Shown here: positions 8,470 through 17,539 of the stretch, one piece after another
How the letters are laid out: the number at the start of each line of letters is the position of its first letter
Position numbering within the stretch: position 1 is the first letter of the stretch
Origin: Flectobacillus longus
GTDB lineage: Bacteria > Bacteroidota > Bacteroidia > Cytophagales > Spirosomataceae
Assembly: GCF_030056705.1 (NCBI RefSeq)
Contig: NZ_JASHIC010000014.1
Span: 1 to 64,000 of the forward strand
Direction of reading: 5' to 3'
DNA length: 64,000 nt
Notes under the pieces: generated by a model
Database searches by the model: none
Told to the model about the DNA's origin: nothing
The model's input: only the letters and a program-made list of their open reading frames with translations
Program-made: the position numbers and the translations under genes

Positions 8470-9385
8470 AAATAATCACAAACACTTATAAAGCAGATAA
8501 TCGGGCTATTCTTTTAAATTACCGTTGAATCACTTATCCTTTTATTTGCTCAATAACCTAACAAAGGTATGACTTTTTATGTGTACTTTCGTTTGATAAA
8601 TAATAAAGAGTACAGAGAAAAACATAAGAGATTACACTCTTATTATTGATTTTAACACTCCTATTTTAAGTACTTTGTATAGAAAGATTTTAAGTGACAA
8701 ACGTCAATATTAGAATCTATAGTGTAAGAGACAAAAAATAAGAATATACATTTTTGTATTTTACCAATACTATTTAGGCTTTTGTAGATAATGTCTTGCC
8801 GTTTAATAAATATGCGTAGTGCTTGTAGTTAAAAATTAAAAGTGTATTCTTAAATTTGATTCAAGAAAAACAAAATAAAGCACTACTAATTAAACGATTT
8901 AATTATGTTTTGTTTTGAGCTGATATAGCTAAACAATAGATAGTTTGTAATAGTATAAAATTAGGTTTTTTGAATTATTTCAAGAATATTGCACAAAAAT
9001 TAGACACAATACAAACGGATAAATGTACATAATAGATGTCTTTAATTAGAATTTAATCAATAAATTACTATAAAGACTACTTTATATAATTACATTATCG
9101 CTCCTTTCCACAAATTGCTAAATTAAATTTATATTCAAAATCACTACTTTATCCTGAATCTGATTAATCATAATATCTTGCCGTTATCTAGTGAATATTT
9201 TAACAAACGTTCGTTCGAAGGATTTGATACTTTTTTAATGTTAGGAAATAATGCAAGATGAGATTTGACCAGTTTTGAATATATAATAATGACAATTTAA
9301 AAAAATACACTCACAACTCATAATTTAGTATTAATACTTATCTGTCCCAAAATTTTAATAACTATAAATTAGCTCTATCAATCGT
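8470..9385. other. 916-bp AT-rich gene-free stretch before the exopolysaccharide locus
   Basis: No open frame of note. It contains a nested inverted repeat at 8800-8896 (listed separately), the phrase tcttgccgtt twice (near 8793 and 9176), and the motif cacaactcataattt with tattaatact near 9311-9340, which resembles one end of the interspersed repeat. Regulatory DNA for both divergent genes is expected here. Confidence 0.5.
8800..8896. repeat. Nested inverted repeat (possible structured RNA or relic element)
   Basis: Outer arms cgtttaat (8800-8807) and attaaacg (8889-8896) enclose inner arms gtagtgctt (8816-8824) and aagcactac (8878-8886). The arrangement could fold as a long stem with an internal bulge on one side. 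Its nature is unknown. Confidence 0.4.
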
Positions 9386-11029
9386 ATGCAGTGGCACAAA
9401 AAAGCGTTTAGTTTACTATGTTGCTTGATCCTCACGTGGAATACCCTTGCACAAGTGGTATATGAGCCTACCTACCATACAGTTTATCCATACCTTAGTC
9501 GTTTAGCACAAAAAGGAGTGATTGAGTTGGATGATGTAGTATTACCACTATCCAAAGACTATATTTATAAAAAACTAGACGAATTATCTAAGAATATTAC
9601 AGCCTTAACACCTTTAGAAAGAGAGGAATTAGCTTTTTATCTTAAAGAATATACTTTATGGTGGCGCAAAGATCCCAAATCAGGCTTCGAGGGAGAATAT
9701 AAAAGTTTATTTAAAACCAAAATAGGAGATAGATTTAGATTCCTATCATATCAGGATGATAATTTTACAGTAAATGTTCAGCCGATTGTTGGACAGCAGT
9801 TTCAATCTGTAGATGGTAATCCGTTAAGTCAATTTACTTATGGAGTTTGGGGATATGGATATATAGGGAAATATATTGGTTTTAGTTTAGACTTTAAAGC
9901 CAATAAGTTAAAGGGACTGTATGAAGGCTATGATTATTTACAAAAGTTTAGTCCTCAAACAGGAGTTATAGGAGTTCGATCGGGTAATGTTTATGACTTT
10001 AATGAGACTAATGTCAACGTTACAGGAAAATGGAAATGGGGTAGTGCTACAATTGGTAAAAACTATATGCCAATTGGTTATGGAGTTAGTAATAAAATCA
10101 TACTTTCTCAGAAAGCACCATCTTTCCCACAAATTAGATTGGATATAAGTCCAGTTAAATGGTTATCTGTTAATTATGCTCATATATGGTTGAATTCTAA
10201 AGTTGTGGATTCCACAAAAATGTATCCAACTTCAGTTCCAGGAAGGTTACAGTATCAGGACAGAGCAAAATATATGGCTATTAATTCTTTGACGTTTAGG
10301 CCATTTAAAGGAGCTAGTTTTACGATGGGACAGTCTTCGGTGTACAACGACCAAATACAGTTGGTATATTTAATTCCGATAAATCTATTTTCGGCTATGA
10401 ATCATTATCTAGGAGAATTAGATGGAAATAATACCTTATCAAATTCCCAGCTTTTTTTTCAGTTGAGCTCAAGGAATCATATAAAAAAAACACATCTATA
10501 TTTTAATATGTTTATAGACGAACTCCGATTGTCAGGTAGCGATTCTTCAAAAAGTGCTAGAAACCATACAGCCTATTTAATTGGAGCAAGTGTAGCAGAC
10601 TTCCCTATTAAAAATATGACTATTACAACAGAATATACCAAAATTCAACCATTTGCCTATGTACATTTTATACCAGCTCAAACCTATGCTAATAATAATT
10701 ATAATTTAGGCTCGTGGTTAGGACCAAACGCAGATAATTTTTTCATCCAAACTAATTATCGAATAAAACGGGGCTGGAATTTAACTATCGACTATGAATA
10801 TATTAGAAAGGGAACTGTTGGTACTGGAATGGATCAAATTTCGGATAAGCCAATTTATCCATTCTTATGGGGGGACTTAAAAGAATTTAGTATTCTATCA
10901 ATTAAATCCCAGTATGAAATAATACATGATCTATTTTTAAATGTAGGGTTTACATCGCAAACGCAGACCTCAAATTTAGAATCAAGAAGTTCTCAGTCTT
11001 TATCTTTTGGGATTAATTACGGTTTTTAA
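9386..11029 (+). CDS. Wzi-like capsule assembly / outer-membrane protein
   Basis: A 547-residue protein with a signal peptide ending near NTLAQ. After it comes YEPTYHTVYPYLSRLAQKGV, then a long beta-barrel-like body ending in an aromatic strand (QSLSFGINYGF). This layout matches the capsule assembly Wzi family as found at the start of Bacteroidota exopolysaccharide loci; the Cytophagales version has an extra N-terminal segment of about 100 residues. Wzi is an outer-membrane lectin-like barrel that helps hold polymer at the surface. Position fits: it is followed by the OPX exporter and Wzc-like kinase genes. The family call is by layout and context and is less certain than its neighbours. Confidence 0.6.
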   Translation: MQWHKKAFSLLCCLILTWNTLAQVVYEPTYHTVYPYLSRLAQKGVIELDDVVLPLSKDYIYKKLDELSKNITALTPLEREELAFYLKEYTLWWRKDPKSGFEGEYKSLFKTKIGDRFRFLSYQDDNFTVNVQPIVGQQFQSVDGNPLSQFTYGVWGYGYIGKYIGFSLDFKANKLKGLYEGYDYLQKFSPQTGVIGVRSGNVYDFNETNVNVTGKWKWGSATIGKNYMPIGYGVSNKIILSQKAPSFPQIRLDISPVKWLSVNYAHIWLNSKVVDSTKMYPTSVPGRLQYQDRAKYMAINSLTFRPFKGASFTMGQSSVYNDQIQLVYLIPINLFSAMNHYLGELDGNNTLSNSQLFFQLSSRNHIKKTHLYFNMFIDELRLSGSDSSKSARNHTAYLIGASVADFPIKNMTITTEYTKIQPFAYVHFIPAQTYANNNYNLGSWLGPNADNFFIQTNYRIKRGWNLTIDYEYIRKGTVGTGMDQISDKPIYPFLWGDLKEFSILSIKSQYEIIHDLFLNVGFTSQTQTSNLESRSSQSLSFGINYGF

Positions 11030-11040
11030 AAGTAACTTTG
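11007..11040 (+). promoter_or_regulatory. Candidate promoter TTG-N23-TAACTTTG
   Basis: TTG at 11007-11009 and TAACTTTG at 11033-11040 lie 23 bases apart, within the Bacteroidota range. They overlap the end of the Wzi-like gene and sit 36 bases before the OPX start. The operon may have an internal promoter here. Confidence 0.4.
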
Positions 11041-11075
11041 CTATATTTTTTACAATTTATTGATGATTTAAGCTA

Positions 11076-11882
11076 ATGAAATCAACATTGAGATTATTCA
11101 CATTACTTTTTACAATTTCTATATTCGTAACAACTCTTAACTCTTGTGTTCAGACTAAAGAAATTGTATATTTCCAAGGAGATACTACTAGATATATTTC
11201 CATGATAGTTCCTAAACCCCCTATCAAGACTATCCAATCTAAAGATATTCTTGCAGTATTGGTAAGTAGTCTAAGTGAAGAATCCAATGTGATTTATAAT
11301 TCGCCCAACATTGCGGCACTAACTTATAGTAATTTCTCTGTCAACCCTGGAGTAGGGAGAGCACAACCAGCTGGTTATATTGTCGATTCATTGGGCTATA
11401 TAGGAATGCCATTGATAGGCCGTGTAAAAGTAAAAGATTTAACATTGAATGTTGCGTCAGATACAATTACAAAAAGACTCTCTACTTATTTGAAGGAGCC
11501 TTCTGCAAGTGTAAGAATTCTTAACCATAAGTTTTCAGTTCTTGGTGAGGTTGCTCGACCTGGTGTATATAATCTAATCGAAGATAGAGTTTCTGTTCCT
11601 GAGGCTTTGGGGATGGCAGGCGATTTAACAATTTTTGCTAAAAGAGATAATATATTACTAATTAGAGAGCGAGAGTCAGGTAAAAGAGAACTTATACGAT
11701 TAGATTTAAGAGGTAGAGATATTCTATCATCTCCATATTATTATTTAGAGCAAAATGATGTGTTGTATGTCGAACCTTTAAAAACTAAAGCAACAGCTAC
11801 AGATCAAAATTATCAATTAGTTCCAATATTCACCGGAATCGTGTCGGCATTGGGAATACTAATATTAAATCTAAGAAATTAA
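11076..11882 (+). CDS. Polysaccharide export lipoprotein (Wza/OPX family)
   Basis: A 268-residue protein with a lipobox in TTLNSCVQTKE (Cys24). It has the poly_export region (IQSKDILAVLVSS, then YIVDSLGYIGMPLIGRVKVK, about residues 65-155) and a SLBB-like segment (FSVLGEVARPGVYNLIEDRV, about residues 158-185). It ends with a short hydrophobic segment (LVPIFTGIVSALGILILNL), as in OPX proteins that cross or dock on the outer membrane. It is expected to form the outer-membrane exit channel for the polymer together with the Wzc-like protein encoded next. Length is normal for Bacteroidota OPX proteins. Confidence 0.9.
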   Translation: MKSTLRLFTLLFTISIFVTTLNSCVQTKEIVYFQGDTTRYISMIVPKPPIKTIQSKDILAVLVSSLSEESNVIYNSPNIAALTYSNFSVNPGVGRAQPAGYIVDSLGYIGMPLIGRVKVKDLTLNVASDTITKRLSTYLKEPSASVRILNHKFSVLGEVARPGVYNLIEDRVSVPEALGMAGDLTIFAKRDNILLIRERESGKRELIRLDLRGRDILSSPYYYLEQNDVLYVEPLKTKATATDQNYQLVPIFTGIVSALGILILNLRN

Positions 11883-11935
11883 AAGAATAGTAATATGTTA
11901 CTTATTATTATTCAATATTTACAATAAATATTTTT

Positions 11936-14317
11936 ATGAATACAGATAAATCGGTTTTACTCGAGGAAGATGAAGGCTCGTTCAACTTGGTTGAGTTACT
12001 TTTAAAATACTTCAAATACTGGTATCTATTTATTTTGGCTTTAGCTCTAAGTGTAAGCCTTGGATTTGCCTATCTATGGTATAAAAGACCTGTTTATCAG
12101 GCCAAGGCAATTGTTTTAATTAAGGATGAAAAGAAGGGTCTAGGAGGTGGAAATGATATTTTAAAGGACTTAGAACTTTTCGGGGGTAACAAGATTGTCG
12201 AAAATGAAATGGAGGTTTTTAAATCGAGAACCTTGATGGATCGAGTTGTAACCCAATTGAACTTAACTACTCTTTACTTTAAAGAGGAAAGCCTTAGAAG
12301 AAGTACTGAATTGTTTGGGAATTCACCTATTTGGGTACAGGTTGATCAGGTATCAAAGGATGCATATAATCAACCATTATTTGTCGAAATAATAGATAAT
12401 CTACATTACAGGGTTTATAATAAGGCAAATGATATTAATATGGAAGGTGTCTTTAGTCAACCTCTAAAGCTCCCATTTTGCAAATTAAGAGTTTTTTTAA
12501 ATACTCGATATTATAACGCTTCTGTAAAAAAAATAAAGTTTATTTTAACAGATAAAAGTTCTCTTACAGATGAGTACTTAAAGACCCTAGATGTTAGTTT
12601 AGTCAATGCAAAAAGTACAGTATTGAGCTTGTCATTTAAAGATACAGCTCCAAAGAAAGCTGTTACAATTCTAGAGAAACTGATAGAAACTTATGTGTCG
12701 ACATCTTTAGAGGATAAGAATAAAGAAGCTTCTAATACACTAAGATTTATTGAAGGACGACTGAAGTTGATAACCTCGGAATTAGTAGATGTGGAAAAGG
12801 ATGTTGAAGGTTACAAAAGTCGTCAAGGATTTACAGATTTAGGGGCAGAGGCTAATTTGTTTCTAGAAAAAGTTAAAGATAATGATGTTAAATTGAATGA
12901 AGTAGATATAAAATTGAGGTTATTGAATAATATAGAATCTTATGTTAATAATGCACAAGGTCCTATTGCTCCTTCAATGGTAATGTCTGATGACCCCATT
13001 TTACTAGGTTTAGTAAATAAACTCTCGGAGCTAGAGTTACAGAAAGATAAATATGCAAAAACTACTCAAGCCGCTAACCCTTTATTAGAAACTGTAAGTA
13101 CCCAAATTTCCAATACAAAACAGGCTATTAAAGAAAATATTCAAAACCAGAAAAAGAATATACTTTCAGCTAAATCTGGTTTGGTTTCTGTAAACAGTAA
13201 AATTGAGTCAGCGATTAAAAGTATTCCTCACAAGGAAAGAGAATTTGTAGGTATAAAACGTCAGCAGGCTATTAAAGAAAGTCTATATTTATTATTACTT
13301 CAAAAAAGAGAAGAAACAGCCCTATCCTACGCCTCTGCTGTTTCTGATAGTAGAGTTGTTGATCAGCCATATGTGTCTGCAAAGCCTGTGAGTCCTAACC
13401 GAATGGTTGTTATTTTAATTTCAATCTTACTCGGATTTTTGGTTCCAATTGGGCTGGTAAACCTGTTAGATATCCTAAATAATAAGGTGATTCATAGAAA
13501 AGAAATTGAAAAAGGAACTGGTTTAACAGTAATTGGTGAGATTGGTTTAAAACCCAAAAATGAAATAGAATCATTGGTAGATATGTCTGGAAATAGCATT
13601 TTATCTGAACAATTCAGGATGATGCGTACCAATTTACAATTTGTAGGAAAATTAGGCGAGAGCTCAAAAGTGTTTTTGTTTACCTCTTCCATGAGTGGAG
13701 AAGGAAAAAGTTTTATCAGTTTAAATTTGGCTCAATCGTATGCAATCTTAGGTAAAAAGGTAATTATCCTCGAATTGGACTTAAGAAAGCCAAAGGTATC
13801 TGAGTACTTAGGTGAAGATCGAAGAGCAGATGGAAAAGGAATTACAAGTTACCTGATTGGAACTGCGACAGAAAAGGAAATCATTAAGCAATTGTCTATT
13901 AATGAAAATATGTATTTGATTAGTTGTGGGCCGATTCCTCCAAATCCGTCAGAATTGTTGTCTAATGGAAGGATGGAGACGTTAATTAATAATCTTAAGC
14001 AAGAATTTGATATCATTGTATTGGATACACCCCCAATTGGTTTGGTTACAGATTCTATCATACTTGGAGCTCATGCGGATGTTTCAATGTATGTTGTACG
14101 TCAGGGATTTACACTGAAAGGACAATTAAATATTCCAAAAGAACTTGTAGCTCAACAGAAATTAAAGCCGCTTAATATAGTATTTAATGGGGTCGATATG
14201 AGTAAATCTAGTTATGGTTATGGCTACGGTTATGGCTACGGTTATGGCTACGGCTACGGTTATGGCTATGGTGAGTATTTTGGTGATGATAAAAAATCAA
14301 AAAAGAAGAAATCTTAA
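11936..14317 (+). CDS. Wzc-like polysaccharide co-polymerase and tyrosine autokinase
   Basis: A 793-residue inner-membrane protein. It has a Wzz domain with a first membrane segment (LFILALALSVSLGFAYLW), a long periplasmic coiled-coil region (about residues 260-440), a GNVR-like region before the second membrane segment (MVVILISILLGFLVPIGL), and a cytoplasmic BY-kinase. Walker A is SSMSGEGKS (about residue 585), Walker A' is VIILELDLRKPK, and Walker B is FDIIVLDTPP. The tail is ten Tyr-Gly pairs (residues 760-779) followed by a Lys-rich end, which provides the autophosphorylated tyrosine cluster. Phosphorylation cycling of this tail controls polymer length and export. The predicted counteracting phosphatase is the CpsB/YwqE-type gene at 37472-38236. 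Confidence 0.92.
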   Translation: MNTDKSVLLEEDEGSFNLVELLLKYFKYWYLFILALALSVSLGFAYLWYKRPVYQAKAIVLIKDEKKGLGGGNDILKDLELFGGNKIVENEMEVFKSRTLMDRVVTQLNLTTLYFKEESLRRSTELFGNSPIWVQVDQVSKDAYNQPLFVEIIDNLHYRVYNKANDINMEGVFSQPLKLPFCKLRVFLNTRYYNASVKKIKFILTDKSSLTDEYLKTLDVSLVNAKSTVLSLSFKDTAPKKAVTILEKLIETYVSTSLEDKNKEASNTLRFIEGRLKLITSELVDVEKDVEGYKSRQGFTDLGAEANLFLEKVKDNDVKLNEVDIKLRLLNNIESYVNNAQGPIAPSMVMSDDPILLGLVNKLSELELQKDKYAKTTQAANPLLETVSTQISNTKQAIKENIQNQKKNILSAKSGLVSVNSKIESAIKSIPHKEREFVGIKRQQAIKESLYLLLLQKREETALSYASAVSDSRVVDQPYVSAKPVSPNRMVVILISILLGFLVPIGLVNLLDILNNKVIHRKEIEKGTGLTVIGEIGLKPKNEIESLVDMSGNSILSEQFRMMRTNLQFVGKLGESSKVFLFTSSMSGEGKSFISLNLAQSYAILGKKVIILELDLRKPKVSEYLGEDRRADGKGITSYLIGTATEKEIIKQLSINENMYLISCGPIPPNPSELLSNGRMETLINNLKQEFDIIVLDTPPIGLVTDSIILGAHADVSMYVVRQGFTLKGQLNIPKELVAQQKLKPLNIVFNGVDMSKSSYGYGYGYGYGYGYGYGYGYGEYFGDDKKSKKKKS
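14213..14272 (+). repeat. Hexanucleotide coding repeat, (Tyr-Gly)10
   Basis: Ten consecutive TAY-GGY hexamers inside the Wzc-like gene encode alternating Tyr and Gly. Because the unit is 6 bp, gain or loss of units keeps the frame and only changes the number of phosphorylatable tyrosines. Confidence 0.9.
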
Positions 14318-14329
14318 TCTAAATATTGG

Positions 14330-15262
14330 ATGATCTGTAGTGTTATAATAAGAGCCTTTAATGAGGATAAACATATAGGAAAGCTGATTAATGGTATTCT
14401 AGCTCAGATATCACAGCACGAAATTGAGGTTATTCTGGTTGATTCTGGTTCTACAGATAATACTGTATCTATTGCTCAAAGTCTTGGTGCTAAAGTTGTT
14501 TCAATATTACCAGAGGATTTTTCTTTTGGGTATGCTCTTAATAAAGGCTGCGAAACCGCAAAAGGAGACATCTTATTATTTGCTAGTGCTCATGTCTATC
14601 CAGTATATACTCACTGGATAGACATGATGTTGAAGCCATTTGAAGATGCTAAAGTAGCATGCGTATATGGGCGCCAGATAGGCTATGAAAAAAGCAAATA
14701 CTCTGAGCATCGATTGTTGGCGAAATGGTTCCCTGCTTTTTCCAATCATAATCAACATCACCCTTTTTGTAACAATGCTAATACAGCAGTAAGAAAATCG
14801 TTGTGGGAGGAACAACCGTATGATGAGACCTTAACCGGACTGGAGGATTTGGATTGGGCTTCAAAGATTCTGAAAAAAGGATACAGAATTGCCTATGAAG
14901 CAGAAGCTGTCATTGTCCATATTCATGAGGAAACTCCTAAAAAGGTTTATAATAGGTATTATCGTGAGGCAATTGCTTTTAAACGAATTGTTCCTTATGC
15001 TAAATTTAATTTTTTTGATTTTATATATTTATCGTTAACCAACATTGTCAGTGATTATTATTTTGCTTTAAAGGACGGGGTTTTATTAAAAAATTTAATT
15101 GATATTCCTGTATTCCGCATCTTACAATTTTATGGAACACTTAAAGGGTACAATCATTCGGGTAATATTGATAACTCTTTGAGAACAAGGTTTTATTATC
15201 CTACCAATTTTTTAAGAAAACATAATCCTGTAGAAATTAAAGCTGCAAAAATAGAATATTAA
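14330..15262 (+). CDS. Family 2 glycosyltransferase
   Basis: A 310-residue GT-A fold enzyme. The N-terminus reads CSVIIRAFNEDKHIGKLING, followed by EVILVDSGSTDNT (nucleotide-binding Asp) and GDILLFASAHVYP, where the usual DxD position reads as SAH rather than a classical DxD. The segment GLEDLDWASKI carries the EDxD-like acidic motif near residue 180. It starts 12 bases after the Wzc-like gene and 3 bases separate it from the cyclase-like gene, so it is co-transcribed with both. The donor and acceptor are unknown. It may use the activated acid made by the next genes, but that is inference from adjacency. Confidence 0.85.
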   Translation: MICSVIIRAFNEDKHIGKLINGILAQISQHEIEVILVDSGSTDNTVSIAQSLGAKVVSILPEDFSFGYALNKGCETAKGDILLFASAHVYPVYTHWIDMMLKPFEDAKVACVYGRQIGYEKSKYSEHRLLAKWFPAFSNHNQHHPFCNNANTAVRKSLWEEQPYDETLTGLEDLDWASKILKKGYRIAYEAEAVIVHIHEETPKKVYNRYYREAIAFKRIVPYAKFNFFDFIYLSLTNIVSDYYFALKDGVLLKNLIDIPVFRILQFYGTLKGYNHSGNIDNSLRTRFYYPTNFLRKHNPVEIKAAKIEY

Positions 15263-15265
15263 CGA

Positions 15266-15898
15266 ATGAATATTATTGATATTTCAGTACCACTTTCTAA
15301 TAACTTACCAACATGGCCAGGTGGATATGGATTACATATTTCATCTCTTCAAAAGATAGAAGATGGGAGTGAGGCTAACGTATCCCGACTAGATTTGGAT
15401 GTTCATTCAGGAACTCACATAGATGCTCCACTTCATTTTGTGGCTGATGGCAAAACAACAAATGATATCCCATTACAGACCCTCTGTGGAGAAGCTCAGA
15501 TAATTAAAATTGAAGATTCATGGTCAGTAATAACTGCCGAACTTTTAGACCAATTATCAATTCATAAAGGAATAAAAAGATTATTATTTAAAACAGCAAA
15601 TTCGACAAATCAGCTTTGGACAAAAAAAGAATTTGACATAAGTTATGTAGCCTTAAGTGCTTGTGCTGCTCAGTGGGTTGTTGATCATCAAATTCAGCTA
15701 GTAGGAATAGATTATTGTTCGATACAAAAGTTTTTTGATCCTGTGGATACGCATCAGATTTTATTAAAAAACGCTGTGATAATTTTAGAAGGTTTGGATT
15801 TATTGCATGTGGAAGAAGGAATTTATCAGCTAATATGTTTACCTCTGAAAGTAGAGGGCATTGAAGGAGTACCAGTTAGAGCCATTTTAACGATATAA
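15266..15898 (+). CDS. Cyclase-family (kynurenine-formamidase-like) metal hydrolase
   Basis: A 210-residue protein of the cyclase/formamidase-like family (PF04199). The metal-binding signature HSGTHIDAPLHF is intact near residues 47-58, and the N-terminus IIDISVPLSNNLPTWPG is typical. Members hydrolyse amides, lactones or similar bonds. Here the gene is 3 bases after a glycosyltransferase and 10 bases before a cytidylyltransferase, so it probably acts on an intermediate of sugar or sugar-acid synthesis rather than on N-formylkynurenine. The actual substrate cannot be told from sequence. Confidence 0.8.
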   Translation: MNIIDISVPLSNNLPTWPGGYGLHISSLQKIEDGSEANVSRLDLDVHSGTHIDAPLHFVADGKTTNDIPLQTLCGEAQIIKIEDSWSVITAELLDQLSIHKGIKRLLFKTANSTNQLWTKKEFDISYVALSACAAQWVVDHQIQLVGIDYCSIQKFFDPVDTHQILLKNAVIILEGLDLLHVEEGIYQLICLPLKVEGIEGVPVRAILTI

Positions 15899-15908
15899 AA
15901 ATTATTTT

Positions 15909-16586
15909 ATGAAATACAAAGTTGTTGCTATTGTTCCAATGCGCCATTCGAGCGAGCGTGTTAAAGGAAAAAATTATAGAGACTTTGCAGGTAAGCCTCT
16001 TTTTCATCGTGTAATTGATAGCTTGCTCGCTTGTGAGGAAATAGATCGTGTAGTAATAGACACAGATAGTCCTACTATTATGGAGCAGGTCAATGAGTTA
16101 TATCCTCAAGTTATGCTTTTAGAACGCCCTGAACATTTAAGAGATGGTGCTATTCCAATGAACAATGTGTTATTAAATACATGTAATACAGTGGAGTCTG
16201 AATTTTATTTACAAACTCATAGTACAAATCCTCTTCTTTCGCCTGACACAATTTCAAAAGGTATCAAAGAGTTTATGGCTTCATATCCTATCTATGATAG
16301 TATGTTTACCGTGACAAGACTACAGGTAAGACTTTGGGATCAATTAGCAAGAGCAATTAATCATAATCCTTCTATACTGCTTAGAACACAAGATTTACCT
16401 CCAACATACATGGAAAATTCTTGCATGTACCTCTTTACAAAGGAAACTCTAATTAAGAAGTTCAATCGTATCGGAGATAGACCATTTATGTATGAAATTC
16501 CTGAAATTGAAGCACAGGACATAGATGTTGAATTAAATTTTAAAGTAGCAGAATTTTTGTTTAAAGAATTATATCCAGGTAAATAG
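15909..16586 (+). CDS. Acylneuraminate-cytidylyltransferase-family nucleotidyltransferase
   Basis: A 225-residue enzyme of the NeuA/KdsB fold. The start VVAIVPMRHSSERVKGKNYR is the CTP-binding loop (the usual form is IPARGGSKGIPxKN), followed by FAGKPLFHRVI and VVIDTDSPTI. The loop has Met-Arg-His in place of Ala-Arg-Gly, marking a divergent subgroup. These enzymes attach CMP to 2-keto-3-deoxy sugar acids such as sialic acid or Kdo. No NeuB-, NeuC- or KdsA-like gene is in the window, so the acid activated here is unknown. It lies in a tight cassette with a cyclase, a 2-hydroxyacid dehydrogenase and an SDR. Confidence 0.85.
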   Translation: MKYKVVAIVPMRHSSERVKGKNYRDFAGKPLFHRVIDSLLACEEIDRVVIDTDSPTIMEQVNELYPQVMLLERPEHLRDGAIPMNNVLLNTCNTVESEFYLQTHSTNPLLSPDTISKGIKEFMASYPIYDSMFTVTRLQVRLWDQLARAINHNPSILLRTQDLPPTYMENSCMYLFTKETLIKKFNRIGDRPFMYEIPEIEAQDIDVELNFKVAEFLFKELYPGK

Positions 16587-16591
16587 AAATC

Positions 16592-17527
16592 ATGAAAGTA
16601 TTAGTTAGCTGTCCTCCAATGCTTAAAAAAATCGACGAATTTCGTCCGATTTTCGAAGAAAAAAATATAGAATTAGTTATTCCAAATATTGTACAGACAC
16701 TTTCAGAGGAAGAGCTAGAACAAATTCTTCCAGAGGTAGATGGTTGGATTATTGGAGATGATCCTGCTACTGAACGTGTATTTACGGCTGGTAAAGCAGG
16801 AAAACTAAAGGCCGCCGTAAAATGGGGTGTAGGAGTTGATAATGTGGATTTTGCAGCTTGCAAAAAGCTAGGTATCCCAATTATTAATACACCTAATATG
16901 TTTGGTGCTGAAGTGGCTACGGTTGCAGCTGCTTTTATTCTAGGTTTGGCTCGTCAAACTTATTTTATAGATAGAGAGGTTAGAAAAGGAAATTGGGTAA
17001 AGCCAGCAGGAAGATCTATCAGCGGATTGACCGTAGGTCTTATTGGCTTCGGTGATATTGGTAAAGCTACAGCTCGTTTCTTAAAAGGAATGGACATGAA
17101 TATAAATGTTTATGATCCTTTTGCTAAAAAAGATGAATCTGATTTACAGAACTATACTTTTTGTGAGTTTCCAGAAAAGTTGGAGGAAGCAGATTTTGTA
17201 GTCGCAACTTGTGCATTAACTCCTTCGACACGTAACATTATCAATTCATCTAGCATTGCAAAAATGAAGGATGGTGTGTATATCGTAAATGTCTCACGTG
17301 GAGGTATTATCAATGAAGCAGATTTGCTTGAGGCTCTAAAATCTGGAAAAGTTGAAGCGGCAGCTCTTGATGTTTTTGAAATAGAACCTTTACCAATTAG
17401 TTCAGAATTACGCAATTTTGATAAGTGTATTTTTGGTACACACAACGGTTCAAACACCATTGAAGGCGTAAGAAGGGCGACACATCAAGCTATTAGTTAT
17501 TTATTCGAATTTTTGGGGGTAAACTAA
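16592..17527 (+). CDS. D-2-hydroxyacid dehydrogenase (SerA-like)
   Basis: A 311-residue NAD-dependent dehydrogenase. The Rossmann motif is GLIGFGDIGKATARFL (about residues 149-164), the catalytic Arg is in NVSRGGIINEADLLEAL, the Glu in LDVFEIEPLP, and the His in IFGTHNGSNT. It lacks the ACT/ASB regulatory domain of long SerA enzymes. It starts 5 bases after the cytidylyltransferase gene. It probably oxidises or reduces a 2-hydroxy/2-keto acid of the CMP-sugar-acid cassette, not serine-pathway 3-phosphoglycerate, but the chemistry is inferred from context. Confidence 0.85.
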   Translation: MKVLVSCPPMLKKIDEFRPIFEEKNIELVIPNIVQTLSEEELEQILPEVDGWIIGDDPATERVFTAGKAGKLKAAVKWGVGVDNVDFAACKKLGIPIINTPNMFGAEVATVAAAFILGLARQTYFIDREVRKGNWVKPAGRSISGLTVGLIGFGDIGKATARFLKGMDMNINVYDPFAKKDESDLQNYTFCEFPEKLEEADFVVATCALTPSTRNIINSSSIAKMKDGVYIVNVSRGGIINEADLLEALKSGKVEAAALDVFEIEPLPISSELRNFDKCIFGTHNGSNTIEGVRRATHQAISYLFEFLGVN

Positions 17528-17539
17528 AACAGAATTTCT

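Noticed and set aside
15909-16586. Calling a complete sialic acid pathway
   Set aside because: Only the cytidylyltransferase type matches. No NeuB, NeuC or NanA-like gene is present and the CTP loop is divergent, so the activated acid is left unnamed.
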